DNA of 25,184 bases from Gemmataceae bacterium (GCA_020847555.1 JADLBT010000264.1:1-25184), one strand, 5' to 3'. Numbered from the stretch's first letter, positions 1 to 8,487 are shown. Notes: generated by a model not told the origin, from the sequence alone. Numbers and translations are program-made.

Positions 1-675
1 GACGGCAAGGTCGCCAGCGCCAAGAACCCGCGCAAGTGGCCGAACCTCCTGGACTGCCGGGCGGCCCTCACCGAGCCGCCGCGCGGTATCGCCGGGACAG
101 CGGTGCGTATTACGTTGCCGAGCGGTGAGATCGTCACCGGCGGCCAGGCTGGAGCGGACGACGCTCTCTCGGCTGCCGTGGGACGGCCCGTTGCCCTTCG
201 GTCGGCCGCCCCGGCCGCGCCGGTGCTGGAAGAGTACTGGCCCGACATCGAGGGGCTGACATACCGTGAGCACGTCACCGACGAGCGGATGCCGGCCGGC
301 ACCTTCTTCGATCTGGCCACCGTCCACCTGCTGACGACCGCCACCCTCGACCATCTGCGCGCGTTGTACCCGGAGGGCCGCTTCGAGGTCCGCCGGTTAC
401 GCCCTAACGTCGTTGTGGCACCGGCGGCGGGCGGCAGAGGATTCCTCGAGGCCGGGTGGATCGGGCGGACGGTGGCGCTCGGCGCGGAGGTGCGGCTGGA
501 GGTCACCGGACCGTGTCCACGGTGCGTCATGACCACCCTGCCACAGTCCGACCTGCCGGCCGACCCGGGCATCCTGCGCACGGCGGCGCGGCACAGCCAG
601 GCCAACGTCGGGGTGTACGCCCGGGTGCTGCGCGGCGGCACGGTTCGCCGCGAGGATCTCGTCCGCCTGGAGTAG
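1..675 (+). CDS. MOSC-domain protein, 5' end outside window
   Basis: The reading frame is open from base 1, so this is the C-terminal 224 residues of a longer protein. A GTG at 103 is in frame, but the codons before it already encode conserved family sequence (DGKVASAKNPRKW then LLDCRA), typical of the N-terminal beta-barrel domain of MOSC proteins, so 103 is not the true start. The C-terminal part carries the MOSC signature: CPRCVMTTLPQ with its conserved cysteine, then NVGVYARVLRGG and a final EDLVRLE. MOSC domains occur in molybdenum-cofactor sulfurases and in proteins that carry sulfur or reduce N-hydroxylated substrates with Moco. The exact substrate cannot be told from this fragment. 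The TAG stop lies 79 bases before the zwf start on the same strand, so the two may be cotranscribed. Confidence 0.87.
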   Translation, partial: DGKVASAKNPRKWPNLLDCRAALTEPPRGIAGTAVRITLPSGEIVTGGQAGADDALSAAVGRPVALRSAAPAAPVLEEYWPDIEGLTYREHVTDERMPAGTFFDLATVHLLTTATLDHLRALYPEGRFEVRRLRPNVVVAPAAGGRGFLEAGWIGRTVALGAEVRLEVTGPCPRCVMTTLPQSDLPADPGILRTAARHSQANVGVYARVLRGGTVRREDLVRLE

Positions 676-754
676 GCGGTTGCATCTGACGCAAACCGAC
701 CACTGGCAGCGACGTGCGGGCGCTGTGGCAAAGCGATTCCGGAGGAGACACGTC

Positions 755-2338
755 ATGGCCGCGGTAGACGTCGTTCGCGGGTCGGCGTCCGGGACCGCGG
801 GAGACGCGTCGTCCGTCTCCGGGGTGCGGTCCCCCGAGCCGTTTGCCATCGTCATCTTCGGCGCCACCGGCGACCTGGCGGCACGCAAGCTCCTGCCCGC
901 TCTGTTCGGGCTGTGGCAAGGCGGGTTCCTGCCGGTGGATTTCGTCGTTGTCGGCGTGGCACGGCGCGACCGCGGCGACGACGGGTTCCGCAAGGACGTC
1001 CGCGCGGCGCTCGCGACCTTCCGCAAGGACGCGGCCGGCGAAGCGCTCGACGGCTTCCTGGCGCGCGTGTTCTACCATGCGGCCGACTTCGGGACAGCGG
1101 AGGGGCTGCGCGGGCTGAAGGGGCGGCTGGAGGCGCTGGAGGCGGAGCACCGCCTCCTCGGCAATCGGCTGTTCTATCTGGCGACCGACCCCTCGTTCTT
1201 CGCGCCGGTGGTCGAGGTGCTGGCCAGCGTGGGGCTGGTGGACCAGAACCAGCAGCGGCCGTGGGGGCGCGTGGTGGTCGAGAAGCCGTTCGGCCACGAC
1301 CTGGCGAGTGCCTGCGAACTCGATCGGCGGCTGCTGCACTTCGTGCGCGAGGACCAGCTGTACCGCATCGACCACTACCTCGGCAAGGAGACGGTCCAGA
1401 ACCTGATGGCGTTCCGGTTCGGCAACGCGATCTTCGAGCCGCTGTTCAACCGCAACCTGGTCGAGCACGTCCAGATCACGATGGCCGAGACAGTCGGCAT
1501 GGAGGGGCGCCGCGGCGGGTTCTACGACCACACCGGGGCGCTGCGCGACGTCGTGCAAAACCACCTGCTGAAACTGCTGTCGCTGATGGCGATGGACGCG
1601 CCCTCGACGCTCCGGGCGCGCGACATCAGCGACGCCAAGCTCAAGGTGCTGTCGGGCCTGGTGCCGCTGACCGGCCGGGACGTGGCGCGCCGGGTGGTGC
1701 GCGGTCAGTACGGGACGGGTACGGTGAACGGGGAGGCGGCCGACGCCTACCGGGCCGAGGCGGGCGTGGCACCGGACGCGACGACTGAAACCTACGTCGC
1801 CCTGCGCGTCGAGATCGAGAGCTGGCGCTGGGCGGGGGTGCCGTTTCTGCTGCGGACCGGCAAGCGGTTGGCCGAGCGGGTGACCGAGATTGCGGTGCAT
1901 TTCAAGCTACCGCCGCTGCGGCTGTTCCGCACGGTGGAATGCGAGGGCGATTTCTGCGACCTGACCGAGGCGCAGCCGAACGTGCTGGCGTTCCGGATCC
2001 AACCGGACGAGGGGATCACCCTGGGGTTCGCGACCAAGCGGCCGGGGATGGGGCTGGACCTGCGTCCGGTGCGCTTCGACTTCGACTACAAGCGGACGTT
2101 CAACGGGACGCTCCCGGAGGCGTATGAGCGCTTGCTGCTCGACGCGCTGCGCGGCGACGCAACGCTGTTCACGCGCTCCGACGAGGTGGAGGCGGCGTGG
2201 GAGTTCGTGACGCCGATCCTGGAGGTATGGCAGCACGAGCCACCCCCGCCGTTCCCGAACTACGCGGCCGGCACCTGGGGACCTGCGGAGGCCGACCGGC
2301 TGACCGAGGGCCTGCAGTGCGGCTGGCGCACCCCCTGA
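755..2338 (+). CDS. zwf: Glucose-6-phosphate 1-dehydrogenase
   Basis: This enzyme oxidises glucose-6-phosphate to 6-phosphogluconolactone with NADP+ or NAD+ and opens the oxidative pentose phosphate and Entner-Doudoroff routes in the cytoplasm. The 527-residue product shows the Rossmann nucleotide-binding motif GATGDLA (residues 36-42), the EKPFGHD motif (176-182) and the active-site signature RIDHYLGKE (204-212), in which the lysine and histidine bind substrate and act in catalysis. ATG 755 was chosen because GGAGGAG lies at 741-747. An in-frame TTG at 680 would add 25 non-conserved residues. The length is slightly above the family's usual 480-515 because of a low-complexity N-terminal leader. 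Neither pgl nor gnd is adjacent, so the gene is not in a classical pentose-phosphate cluster here. It converges on the monooxygenase gene downstream. Confidence 0.96.
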   Translation: MAAVDVVRGSASGTAGDASSVSGVRSPEPFAIVIFGATGDLAARKLLPALFGLWQGGFLPVDFVVVGVARRDRGDDGFRKDVRAALATFRKDAAGEALDGFLARVFYHAADFGTAEGLRGLKGRLEALEAEHRLLGNRLFYLATDPSFFAPVVEVLASVGLVDQNQQRPWGRVVVEKPFGHDLASACELDRRLLHFVREDQLYRIDHYLGKETVQNLMAFRFGNAIFEPLFNRNLVEHVQITMAETVGMEGRRGGFYDHTGALRDVVQNHLLKLLSLMAMDAPSTLRARDISDAKLKVLSGLVPLTGRDVARRVVRGQYGTGTVNGEAADAYRAEAGVAPDATTETYVALRVEIESWRWAGVPFLLRTGKRLAERVTEIAVHFKLPPLRLFRTVECEGDFCDLTEAQPNVLAFRIQPDEGITLGFATKRPGMGLDLRPVRFDFDYKRTFNGTLPEAYERLLLDALRGDATLFTRSDEVEAAWEFVTPILEVWQHEPPPPFPNYAAGTWGPAEADRLTEGLQCGWRTP

Positions 2339-2352
2339 ATGTTGTTGTTCTT

Positions 2353-2382
2353 AAAGCCTACGGGCCGCAGCCCGTGGGCTTT
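2353..2382. terminator. Palindrome between convergent genes, dispersed-repeat copy
   Basis: A 12-bp stem with a single T-G wobble (left arm 2353-2364, right arm 2371-2382) encloses the loop CCGCAG. It starts 14 bases after the zwf stop, and its last base is the first base of the TCA that is the minus-strand stop codon of the monooxygenase. It is therefore placed to end transcription from both sides. The AAAGCC...GGCTTT ends give short T runs on either strand. Related palindromes occur at 8408-8467 and 14479-14500, so it is probably a member of a dispersed repeat family. Confidence 0.6.
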
Positions 2383-3527
2383 CAAGAGGGGAGTGAGGCG
2401 CCGCGCGTGTAAGGGAAGACCTCGCGCGTCAGCAACTCCATGCTCTTGCGCGTCAGGTCGTGACCCGCCGCCCCGACCTGACACCCCGTCAGCACGACGC
2501 CGATACCGAGTTCCTTCTGATACTGTTCCAGCTTCTGCCGCACCGTCTGCGGGCTGCCAACGATCGCGAAAACCCCTTTCTCGACCTGGTCCCACGTCTG
2601 CTGCGCGGCGAGAAATTTGTCCTGGTTCTTGAGGAGCGCCGCCGCCGAGCGCGGCGAGGTGTAGCCGGGCGGGGTCAGGCCAATCCCCTTGAGCAGGTTG
2701 CGCACGAAGTACCAGAACGCCGGCTCGAACTCCTCGCGTGCCTGCCGATCCGTTTCGGCGACGTAAATTGGGACGCCCCACCCCATCTGCTCCGGCGCCG
2801 CCTCGTAGCCAGCCTTCGCACACGCCTCGCGGAACTGGGTGAAGACGCGCTTGAAGACGTCGATGTGGAAGAATGGCACGCCCATGTAGGCGTACCGGCG
2901 CTGGGCGACGAACTCGATCGTCTCCAGGCTGCCGACGCCGGGGATCCAGATGGGCGGGTGCGGCTGCTGCAGCGGCCGCGGCCACGGGTTGACGTAGGGC
3001 AGGTGGTAGTGCTTGCCGTGCCACGGGAACGGCCCTGGCTCCGTCCACGCCTTGACAATGAGGTCGAGCGCCTCGCGGAAGCGCTCGCGCGCGTGCGTCG
3101 GGTTGACTCGGTAGCTGAAGTACTCCGGCCCGCCGCCGACCACCATGCCGGCGACGAGGCGCCCGCCGCTCATCACGTCGAGCATGGCGAACTCCTCGGC
3201 GACGCGCAGCGGCGGGTTGTACAGCGGCAGGGCGTTGCCGAGGACCGCGATCTTGCACCGCCTGGTGCGCTGGGTGAGGGCGCCGGCGATGACGTTCGGC
3301 GACGGCATCAGGCCGTAGGCGTTCTGGTGGTGCTCGTTGACACACACGCCGTCGAACCCCAGTTCGTCGGCGTAGGCGAGGATGTCGAGGTAGTTCTGGT
3401 ACAGCCGGTGCCCCTTCACCGGGTCGTACAGCGCGTTCGGCAGCCAGATCCAGGCCGAGTCGTACTTCTCGCGGAAGTCGTCGGGCAGATACGGCCAGGG
3501 CATCAGGTGGAAGAAGAAGTACTGCAC
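2382..3527 (-). CDS. LLM-class flavin-dependent oxidoreductase (luciferase-like)
   Basis: The 381-residue product belongs to the bacterial luciferase-like monooxygenase family, a TIM-barrel fold that uses reduced FMN or F420 to oxidise small substrates. Recognisable blocks are GFDGVCVNEHH (about residues 57-67), the stretch around LGNALPLYNPPLRVAEE, DVMSGGRLVAGMVVGGG that follows the typical D-x-x-SxGR pattern, then PPIWIPGVGS. The start is a GTG (coding for MQYFFFHLMPW) with GAGGGA a few bases upstream; the long open frame upstream of it shows no family similarity and is antisense to the radical SAM gene. The stop overlaps the palindrome downstream. The gene is divergent from the radical SAM gene, with 165 bases between the two starts. 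The substrate is unknown. Assignment to the family is firm. Confidence 0.9.
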   Translation of the reverse strand: MQYFFFHLMPWPYLPDDFREKYDSAWIWLPNALYDPVKGHRLYQNYLDILAYADELGFDGVCVNEHHQNAYGLMPSPNVIAGALTQRTRRCKIAVLGNALPLYNPPLRVAEEFAMLDVMSGGRLVAGMVVGGGPEYFSYRVNPTHARERFREALDLIVKAWTEPGPFPWHGKHYHLPYVNPWPRPLQQPHPPIWIPGVGSLETIEFVAQRRYAYMGVPFFHIDVFKRVFTQFREACAKAGYEAAPEQMGWGVPIYVAETDRQAREEFEPAFWYFVRNLLKGIGLTPPGYTSPRSAAALLKNQDKFLAAQQTWDQVEKGVFAIVGSPQTVRQKLEQYQKELGIGVVLTGCQVGAAGHDLTRKSMELLTREVFPYTRGASLPS

Positions 3528-3692
3528 GGCACGGTCCCTCCTGCATGCGTCGGGTCGGCCCTCGCCGACGCGCTGGCGTGGACAGGCATCCGCCAACGCT
3601 TCACAATAGCTGTTACGGACAGCAGCCGCTCGCTTCAATACACCCCACGGCCCGGGACACGCCCCTGGCCGCGATACTCCCGGGAGACGGTC

Positions 3693-5510
3693 ATGCTCAA
3701 CACCGCGCTGAAGGAAACGGTCACCCGTTTGCTGCCCAGGGTGCAGACGCCGGCCCAGTACCTCGGCGGCGAACTGAACGCCGTGATCAAGGACCACCGT
3801 ACCGTTCGCGGCAAGCTCTGCCTCGCCTTCCCGGACATGTACACGCTCGGCATGAGCCACCACGGGTTGCAGGTTCTGTACACCATCATGAACAACGACC
3901 CGCAGTGGGCGTGCGAGCGCGCGTTCGCGCCGTGGGTCGATTTTGAACAACTCCTGCGCGAGCGCAACCTCCCGCTCTACAGCCTGGAGACGTTCACCCC
4001 GCTGCATCAGTTCGACCTGGTCGGGTTCAGCCTGCAGTACGAGATCTGTTACACGAACGTTCTGACGATGCTCGACCTGGGCGACATTCCGCTGCACAGC
4101 AAGGACCGCACTCTCGACCACCCGCTCATCATCTGCGGCGGACCGGGCGCCCAGAACCCCGAGGTGCTTGCCCCGTTCATCGACGTCTTCGTCATCGGTG
4201 ACGGCGAGGAGAGCCTGCCGTGGCTGACGGAGAAGTGGATGAGCCTCAAGGAGCGCGCCGCTACCAGCCCGGAGCGCCAGCGCCGAGAAGACCTCATCGC
4301 CGAACTCGTCGGCAGCACGACGTGGGCCTACGCCCCGGCGTTCTACGAGCCGGAGTACCACGCCGACGGCACCCTCGCCGCTCTGCACCGTACCCGCGGC
4401 GACGTGCCGCGCGAGATCTGCGCCTGCACCATCGCGCAGGACTTCGACGACATCAAGCTGCCGATGCGCCCCATCGTCCCGTTCGTCGAGACGCCGCACG
4501 ATCGGATCGCCATCGAGATCATGCGCGGCTGTCCGTGGCAGTGCCGGTTCTGTCAGTCCACCGTCATCAAGCGCCCGCTGCGCGTCCGATCGGTCGAGAC
4601 GATCGTGCAGGCGGCCCTGGAGAGCTACCGCAGCACCGGCCACAACGAGATCAGCCTGCTCAGCCTGTCGAGCAGCGATTACCCGGATTTCGAGAACCTG
4701 GTGCGGCGCATGCACGAGGTATTCACGCCGCTGGGGGTGAACATCTCGCTGCCGAGCCTGCGCGTCAACCAGCAGCTCCGCTCCCTGGCGACCCTGATGC
4801 AGGGGGCGCGCAAGGCCGGCCTGACGCTCGCCCCGGAGGTGGCGCGCGACGACATGCGCGAGCAGATCCGCAAGAAGATCAAGAACGACGACCTGTACGA
4901 GGGCTGCCGCGAGGCGTTCAAGAACGGCTGGCAGAAGGTGAAGCTGTACTTCCTGATCGGCCTGCCGGGCGAGCGGTCCGCGGATCTGGACGGCATCGTC
5001 GAGATGGCCGAACACATCGCGCTAATCGGCAAGCAGGTACGCGGGCGCTACGCGGAGGTGACGGCGTCGGTGTCGAACTTCGTGCCGAAGCCGCACACGC
5101 CGTACCAGTGGAACGGCATGCAAACGCGCGCGTACCTGCAGTGGGCCGGCCACTACCTGCGCAAGCACTGCGGCAACCGGGCGGTGCGCATCAAGCAGCA
5201 CGACATCGAGGTGAGCCTGCTCGAGGGCGTGCTGACGCGCGGCGACCGGCGCATCGCCCCGGCGCTGGAGGAGGCGTGGCGGCGCGGCTGCCGGCTCGAC
5301 GGATGGCGCGAGTGCTTCAAGCCGGACGTATGGTGGCAGACGTTCGCCGACCTCGGTATCGACACGACCTGGTACTCGCAGCGCACGCGGCCGATGACCG
5401 AGATGCTGCCGTGGGACCACGTCAACGTCAAGAAGCCGGGCCGCGCCTTCCTGGAGAAGGAGCAGCAGCGCAGCGTCGTCCAGCTGGGGGGGATGGCGGA
5501 GGCGAAGTAG
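3693..5510 (+). CDS. B12-binding-domain radical SAM protein (TIGR03960-like)
   Basis: The 605-residue protein has an N-terminal cobalamin-binding-like Rossmann region (about residues 40-180, including LCLAFPDMYTLGMSHHGLQ and LIICGGPGAQNPE) and then a radical SAM core. The 4Fe-4S cluster cysteines are C280, C284 and C287 in RGCPWQCRFCQ. Further core elements are LLSLSSSDYPDF and KLYFLIGLPGE. The layout matches the family named TIGR03960, whose members are often fused to, or followed by, a DUF2344 domain; neither is present here. ATG 3693 is chosen because similarity begins there; the upstream open frame is a shadow of the minus-strand gene. The chemistry is unknown: SAM cleavage is expected, and a role in RNA modification has been suggested for relatives because of the associated domain, but that is inference. 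Confidence 0.88.
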   Translation: MLNTALKETVTRLLPRVQTPAQYLGGELNAVIKDHRTVRGKLCLAFPDMYTLGMSHHGLQVLYTIMNNDPQWACERAFAPWVDFEQLLRERNLPLYSLETFTPLHQFDLVGFSLQYEICYTNVLTMLDLGDIPLHSKDRTLDHPLIICGGPGAQNPEVLAPFIDVFVIGDGEESLPWLTEKWMSLKERAATSPERQRREDLIAELVGSTTWAYAPAFYEPEYHADGTLAALHRTRGDVPREICACTIAQDFDDIKLPMRPIVPFVETPHDRIAIEIMRGCPWQCRFCQSTVIKRPLRVRSVETIVQAALESYRSTGHNEISLLSLSSSDYPDFENLVRRMHEVFTPLGVNISLPSLRVNQQLRSLATLMQGARKAGLTLAPEVARDDMREQIRKKIKNDDLYEGCREAFKNGWQKVKLYFLIGLPGERSADLDGIVEMAEHIALIGKQVRGRYAEVTASVSNFVPKPHTPYQWNGMQTRAYLQWAGHYLRKHCGNRAVRIKQHDIEVSLLEGVLTRGDRRIAPALEEAWRRGCRLDGWRECFKPDVWWQTFADLGIDTTWYSQRTRPMTEMLPWDHVNVKKPGRAFLEKEQQRSVVQLGGMAEAK

Positions 5511-5550
5511 GACGTTCCGGGATCTGAACCGCAAGGAAGGAGGCTGCACG

Positions 5551-6138
5551 ATGGCCGTCGTCCATCAGGTCGGGCCGCGAAAATGGCGCTGGCGGCGGAA
5601 GGACTTCTACCGGCTTTCGGAACTGGGGTTCTTCGACGGGCAGCGCGTGGAACTGATCGAAGGAGTGATCTACCAGATGCCGGCGCAGAAGAACCTTCAC
5701 TGCATGGGGATTTCCTTGACTGAGGACGCGCTGCGCGTGGCCTTCGGTCCAGGCCACTGGATTCGCGTCCAGATGTCCCTCGATCTGAGTCCTCTTTCAG
5801 TCCCGGATCCCGACGTGGCAGTGGTTCCGGGCACCATTCGCTCGTACCAGGGTCAGAACAACCCCGTCACCGCTCTGCTCATTGTCGAAGTGAGCGAAAC
5901 AACCTTGCCGTTCGACCGCACACGCAAGATGAGCCTGTATGCGCGGTCGGGAATCGAGGATTACTGGATCCTCAATCTGATTCACCGGCAGCTTGAGGTG
6001 CATCGCGACCCGGCCCCCGACACGGCCCAGCCCCACGGTTACGGTTACGCCACCCGGCACATCCTCGGGCCGACCGACACTGTATCCCCCCTGGCCGTCC
6101 CAGACGTCAGTATCGCCGTGGCGGACCTGTTGCCCTGA
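5551..6138 (+). CDS. Uma2-family (DUF820) putative restriction-like nuclease
   Basis: This 195-residue protein fits the Uma2/DUF820 family, a PD-(D/E)XK-fold group that is greatly expanded in planctomycetes and cyanobacteria and whose cellular role is unsettled. Visible motifs are RVELIEGVIYQMPA (E34 and E37), SVPDPDVAVV (D86 and D88), IVEVSETTLPFDRTRK (E113, K126) and then SLYARSGIEDYWILNL. D, E and K in this order agree with a PD-(D/E)XK active site. ATG 5551 follows AAGGAGG. The gene starts 40 bases after the radical SAM stop on the same strand, so cotranscription is possible, but no functional link is evident. These genes commonly occur as scattered paralogues. Confidence 0.88.
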   Translation: MAVVHQVGPRKWRWRRKDFYRLSELGFFDGQRVELIEGVIYQMPAQKNLHCMGISLTEDALRVAFGPGHWIRVQMSLDLSPLSVPDPDVAVVPGTIRSYQGQNNPVTALLIVEVSETTLPFDRTRKMSLYARSGIEDYWILNLIHRQLEVHRDPAPDTAQPHGYGYATRHILGPTDTVSPLAVPDVSIAVADLLP

Positions 6139-6222
6139 GCCGGTCGCAGGGACGAGGCAGCTCGGTGCGACCCGGCAACCTGCGGCGCCGTTGCCGGCCC
6201 CGCACGGGTGCGGCGCGGGTAT

Positions 6223-6239
6223 TCCCGTCCTCGACGGGA
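6223..6239 (+). terminator. Small hairpin after the Uma2 gene
   Basis: TCCCGTC (6223-6229), loop CTC, GACGGGA (6233-6239) form a perfect 7-bp stem in the 186-base gap between the Uma2 gene and the hydrolase gene. No T run follows. A TACAAT hexamer at 6272-6277 could be a -10 element for the hydrolase, but no convincing -35 accompanies it. Confidence 0.3.
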
Positions 6240-6324
6240 TTCCGTCGTGGTCCAGCATTTCCGGACGCCTGTACAATGACTCGCCGTGCTCTGGTGTCCC
6301 TCCGCGCCCCGCAGGAGAGCAGCC

Positions 6325-7206
6325 GTGCGGAATCGCCTTTCCCTCGCCCGTCTGATGCTCCTCTCCGCCTGCGGCGCGGCCGCCGCCGGCGCGAGTCCCG
6401 TCCACGCCGCGCAGCCCCCGCAGGGGCTGGCGCACGGGATCGTCTTCATCGCCAACGGGGCGGGTGATTTCCGAACGGTATCGAGCAAGTTCACACAAAC
6501 CATCGCCGAGCAGCAGCTGCCGCTGGCGGTGGAAACGGTCGTCTGGTCGCGCGGCTACGGTCGGTACGTCCTCGACCAGGTCGATCACTGTAACCACATC
6601 GAGAACGGCCGGCGCCTGGCCTGTCGGATCACCGCGTACCGCCGGCACTACCCGTGGCTGCGGATTTATCTCGTCGGTCACAGCGCCGGCGCCGCCGTCG
6701 TGCTCGCGGCCGCCGAGCACCTGCCGCCGAACACGCTCGACCGGATCGTTCTGCTCGCTCCGTCCGTCAGCCCGGACTACGACCTGCGGCCGGCCCTGGC
6801 GTCCGCGCGTGACGGCATCGACGCCTTCGTCAGCGACCGCGACCGGATCATCCTCGGCCTGGCGATGCGGATCGTCGGCACGACTGACCGCCGACACGGC
6901 CCGGCCGCCGGACGGGTCGGGTTCCGCCCGGTTGTCGCCACGCCGTGCGACGCGGCCCTTTACACTCGCCTGCGGGTCCATCGCTGGGATCCGGCCGTCA
7001 GCTGGACCGGGCACGCTGGCGGGCACTACGGGAGCAACCGCGCGGCTTTCCTGCGCGCATACGTCCTGCCCCTCCTCGCTCCGCCTCCCGCTCCCGCCGT
7101 GGCCCCGGCACCGACCCCGCCTCCCACCCCCTCGCCGCCCTGCGCGAATCTCTCTTCCTTCGCGGCAACCGGGAAAAGTCACGCGGGCCACGTAACCTGC
7201 CGATGA
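6325..7206 (+). CDS. Secreted alpha/beta-hydrolase-like serine hydrolase
   Basis: The 293-residue product starts with GTG 6325, behind AGGAGAG at 6313-6319. It has a Sec signal: basic RNRLSLAR, a hydrophobic stretch LMLLSACGAAAAG, then a VHA-A cleavage-like site near residue 28. The mature part has the nucleophile elbow LVGHSAGAA with S120, and TGHAGGHYG near the end of the domain supplies H230 or H234 as the probable catalytic histidine. The alpha/beta-hydrolase call rests on these. A very proline- and alanine-rich tail of about 25 residues follows the domain, then a short Cys-containing end. The substrate is unknown; lipase or esterase activity is a guess. The gene precedes the KDO cluster by 129 bases but has a promoter-like sequence between, so it is probably separate from it. 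Confidence 0.75.
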   Translation: MRNRLSLARLMLLSACGAAAAGASPVHAAQPPQGLAHGIVFIANGAGDFRTVSSKFTQTIAEQQLPLAVETVVWSRGYGRYVLDQVDHCNHIENGRRLACRITAYRRHYPWLRIYLVGHSAGAAVVLAAAEHLPPNTLDRIVLLAPSVSPDYDLRPALASARDGIDAFVSDRDRIILGLAMRIVGTTDRRHGPAAGRVGFRPVVATPCDAALYTRLRVHRWDPAVSWTGHAGGHYGSNRAAFLRAYVLPLLAPPPAPAVAPAPTPPPTPSPPCANLSSFAATGKSHAGHVTCR

Positions 7207-7232
7207 TAGAGGGGCGCGGCGCGGCGCTGCGG

Positions 7233-7260
7233 TTGCTTTTCCGGGGCGCGGCGGTATAGT
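7233..7260 (+). promoter_or_regulatory. Sigma-70-like promoter candidate for the kdsD operon
   Basis: TTGCTT at 7233-7238 and TATAGT at 7255-7260 are separated by 16 bases. Both are close to the sigma-70 consensus and stand out in a GC-rich gap. The expected transcription start would lie about 70 bases before the kdsD ATG at 7336. Confidence 0.45.
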
Positions 7261-7335
7261 CGCCCGATAGCGCCCTGCGCCCGGCCCACCGACGCCGGCC
7301 GCGGGCGCGAGACCGCACCGCGGAAGGGAGTCCGC

Positions 7336-8379
7336 ATGACCTTGCAGGTTCACGCCCCCCAGGACCAGCCGCCGGACGACGACCGGCTCGAATACGGCCG
7401 CCAGATTGTTCGCGCCGAGGCGGCCGCCCTTGAGCAGGTGGCCAGCCGGCTGGATGACGCCTTCCTCCAGGCCGCGGATCTCCTCCACCGTTGCGCCGGC
7501 CGGATTGCCGTCACCGGGACCGGCAAGTCGGCCGACGTCGGGCAGAAGATCGCCGGCACCCTGAGTTCGACCGGCACCCGCGCCTACGTCCTCGACGCCA
7601 CCCGAGCGGTCCACGGCGACCTGGGTATGGTCCACCCCAACGACATCGTCCTCGCCCTGTCCCACAGCGGCGAGAGCGAGGAGGTGGTCCGCCTCCTCGG
7701 CCCGTTCCGCCAACTCGCCGCCGCCGTCGTGGCTCTGACCGGGAACGGTCGGAGTACCCTCGCGCGCCAGGCCGACGTTGCCCTCGTGTACGGTCCGCTC
7801 GACGAGGCGTGCCCGCTCGGACTGGCGCCGAGCACCAGCACGACCGCCATGATTGCGGTCGGCGACGCCCTCGCCTTCGTGCTGGCGCGGATGCGGTCCT
7901 TCACCCGCGAGGACTTCGCGCGCTACCACCCGGCCGGCAGCCTCGGCCGCAAGCTGCTCAAGGTCGAGGCGGTGATGCGCTCCGGGGATGAAATGCGCCT
8001 CGCCGCGCAAACCGAAACCGTGCGCGCCGTCTTCTCCCGGGCGCGCAAGCGCGGCCGGCGCACCGGGGCCGTCATCCTCACCGACGACGCGGGCCGGCTG
8101 TGTGGGCTATTCACCGACAGTGACCTGGCCCGCCTGTTCGAGCAGCACCGCGACGGCGCGCTCGATCGGCCGATCCGCGAGGTGATGACGGCCGGGCCGC
8201 TCACCGTGCCGGTCGGGACGCGGGTGGTGGACGCGGTCGAGGTGCTGTGCCGCCACAAGATCAGCGAGTTGCCTGTGATCGACGCAGCCGGGCGGCCGGT
8301 CGGCCTGCTCGACATTACCGACCTGCTCGGGCTGATGCCGGCCGAGAACGCCGACGGTCTGGTGGCGCGGGTGGCGTGA
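7336..8379 (+). CDS. kdsD: D-arabinose-5-phosphate isomerase (KpsF/GutQ family)
   Basis: The enzyme interconverts ribulose-5-phosphate and arabinose-5-phosphate, the first committed step towards KDO of lipopolysaccharide. The 347-residue product has an N-terminal SIS domain with GTGKSADVG (K64), LSHSGESEE (about 108-116), LAPSTSTTA and the conserved FARYHPAGSLG (H198). Two CBS domains follow, the first from about residue 210 and the second beginning at REVMTAGPLTVP near 281 and ending with ELPVIDAAGRPVGLLDITDLL. This is the full KpsF/GutQ architecture, slightly longer than usual at the N terminus. ATG 7336 has GAAGGGAG just upstream. It is the first gene of a kdsD-kdsC-large lpt-like series, the same order as kdsD-kdsC-lptC in enterobacteria, which strengthens the KDO rather than the gut-operon assignment. 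Confidence 0.94.
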   Translation: MTLQVHAPQDQPPDDDRLEYGRQIVRAEAAALEQVASRLDDAFLQAADLLHRCAGRIAVTGTGKSADVGQKIAGTLSSTGTRAYVLDATRAVHGDLGMVHPNDIVLALSHSGESEEVVRLLGPFRQLAAAVVALTGNGRSTLARQADVALVYGPLDEACPLGLAPSTSTTAMIAVGDALAFVLARMRSFTREDFARYHPAGSLGRKLLKVEAVMRSGDEMRLAAQTETVRAVFSRARKRGRRTGAVILTDDAGRLCGLFTDSDLARLFEQHRDGALDRPIREVMTAGPLTVPVGTRVVDAVEVLCRHKISELPVIDAAGRPVGLLDITDLLGLMPAENADGLVARVA

Positions 8380-8405
8380 GAGGGGCACAGCCAGCGGTCA
8401 GTCAA

Positions 8406-8470
8406 GGCCACGGGACGCGCCCCGTGGGCGTAGAACCGGGCGCTTGACCCACGGGGCGCGACCCGTGAGC
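8406..8470. repeat. Two palindromic units in the kdsD-kdsC gap
   Basis: The first hairpin has CCACGGG (8408-8414) and CCCGTGG (8421-8427) around ACGCGC. The second has CACGGG (8450-8455) and CCCGTG (8462-8467) around GCGCGA. Both resemble the palindromes at 2353-2382 and 14479-14500. They lie inside an apparent operon, so they may act as partial terminators, RNA-stability elements or simple repeat insertions. Confidence 0.55.
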
Positions 8471-8487
8471 TTTCGAGAAGGAGTTAC

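Noticed and set aside
680..754. TTG start for zwf
   Set aside because: No good ribosome site and no conserved residues; ATG 755 has GGAGGAG.
527..1900. Long minus-strand open frame opposite zwf
   Set aside because: It is a shadow of zwf: no family-like sequence, many His/Arg/Val residues typical of antisense GC-rich frames, and zwf on the plus strand is certain.
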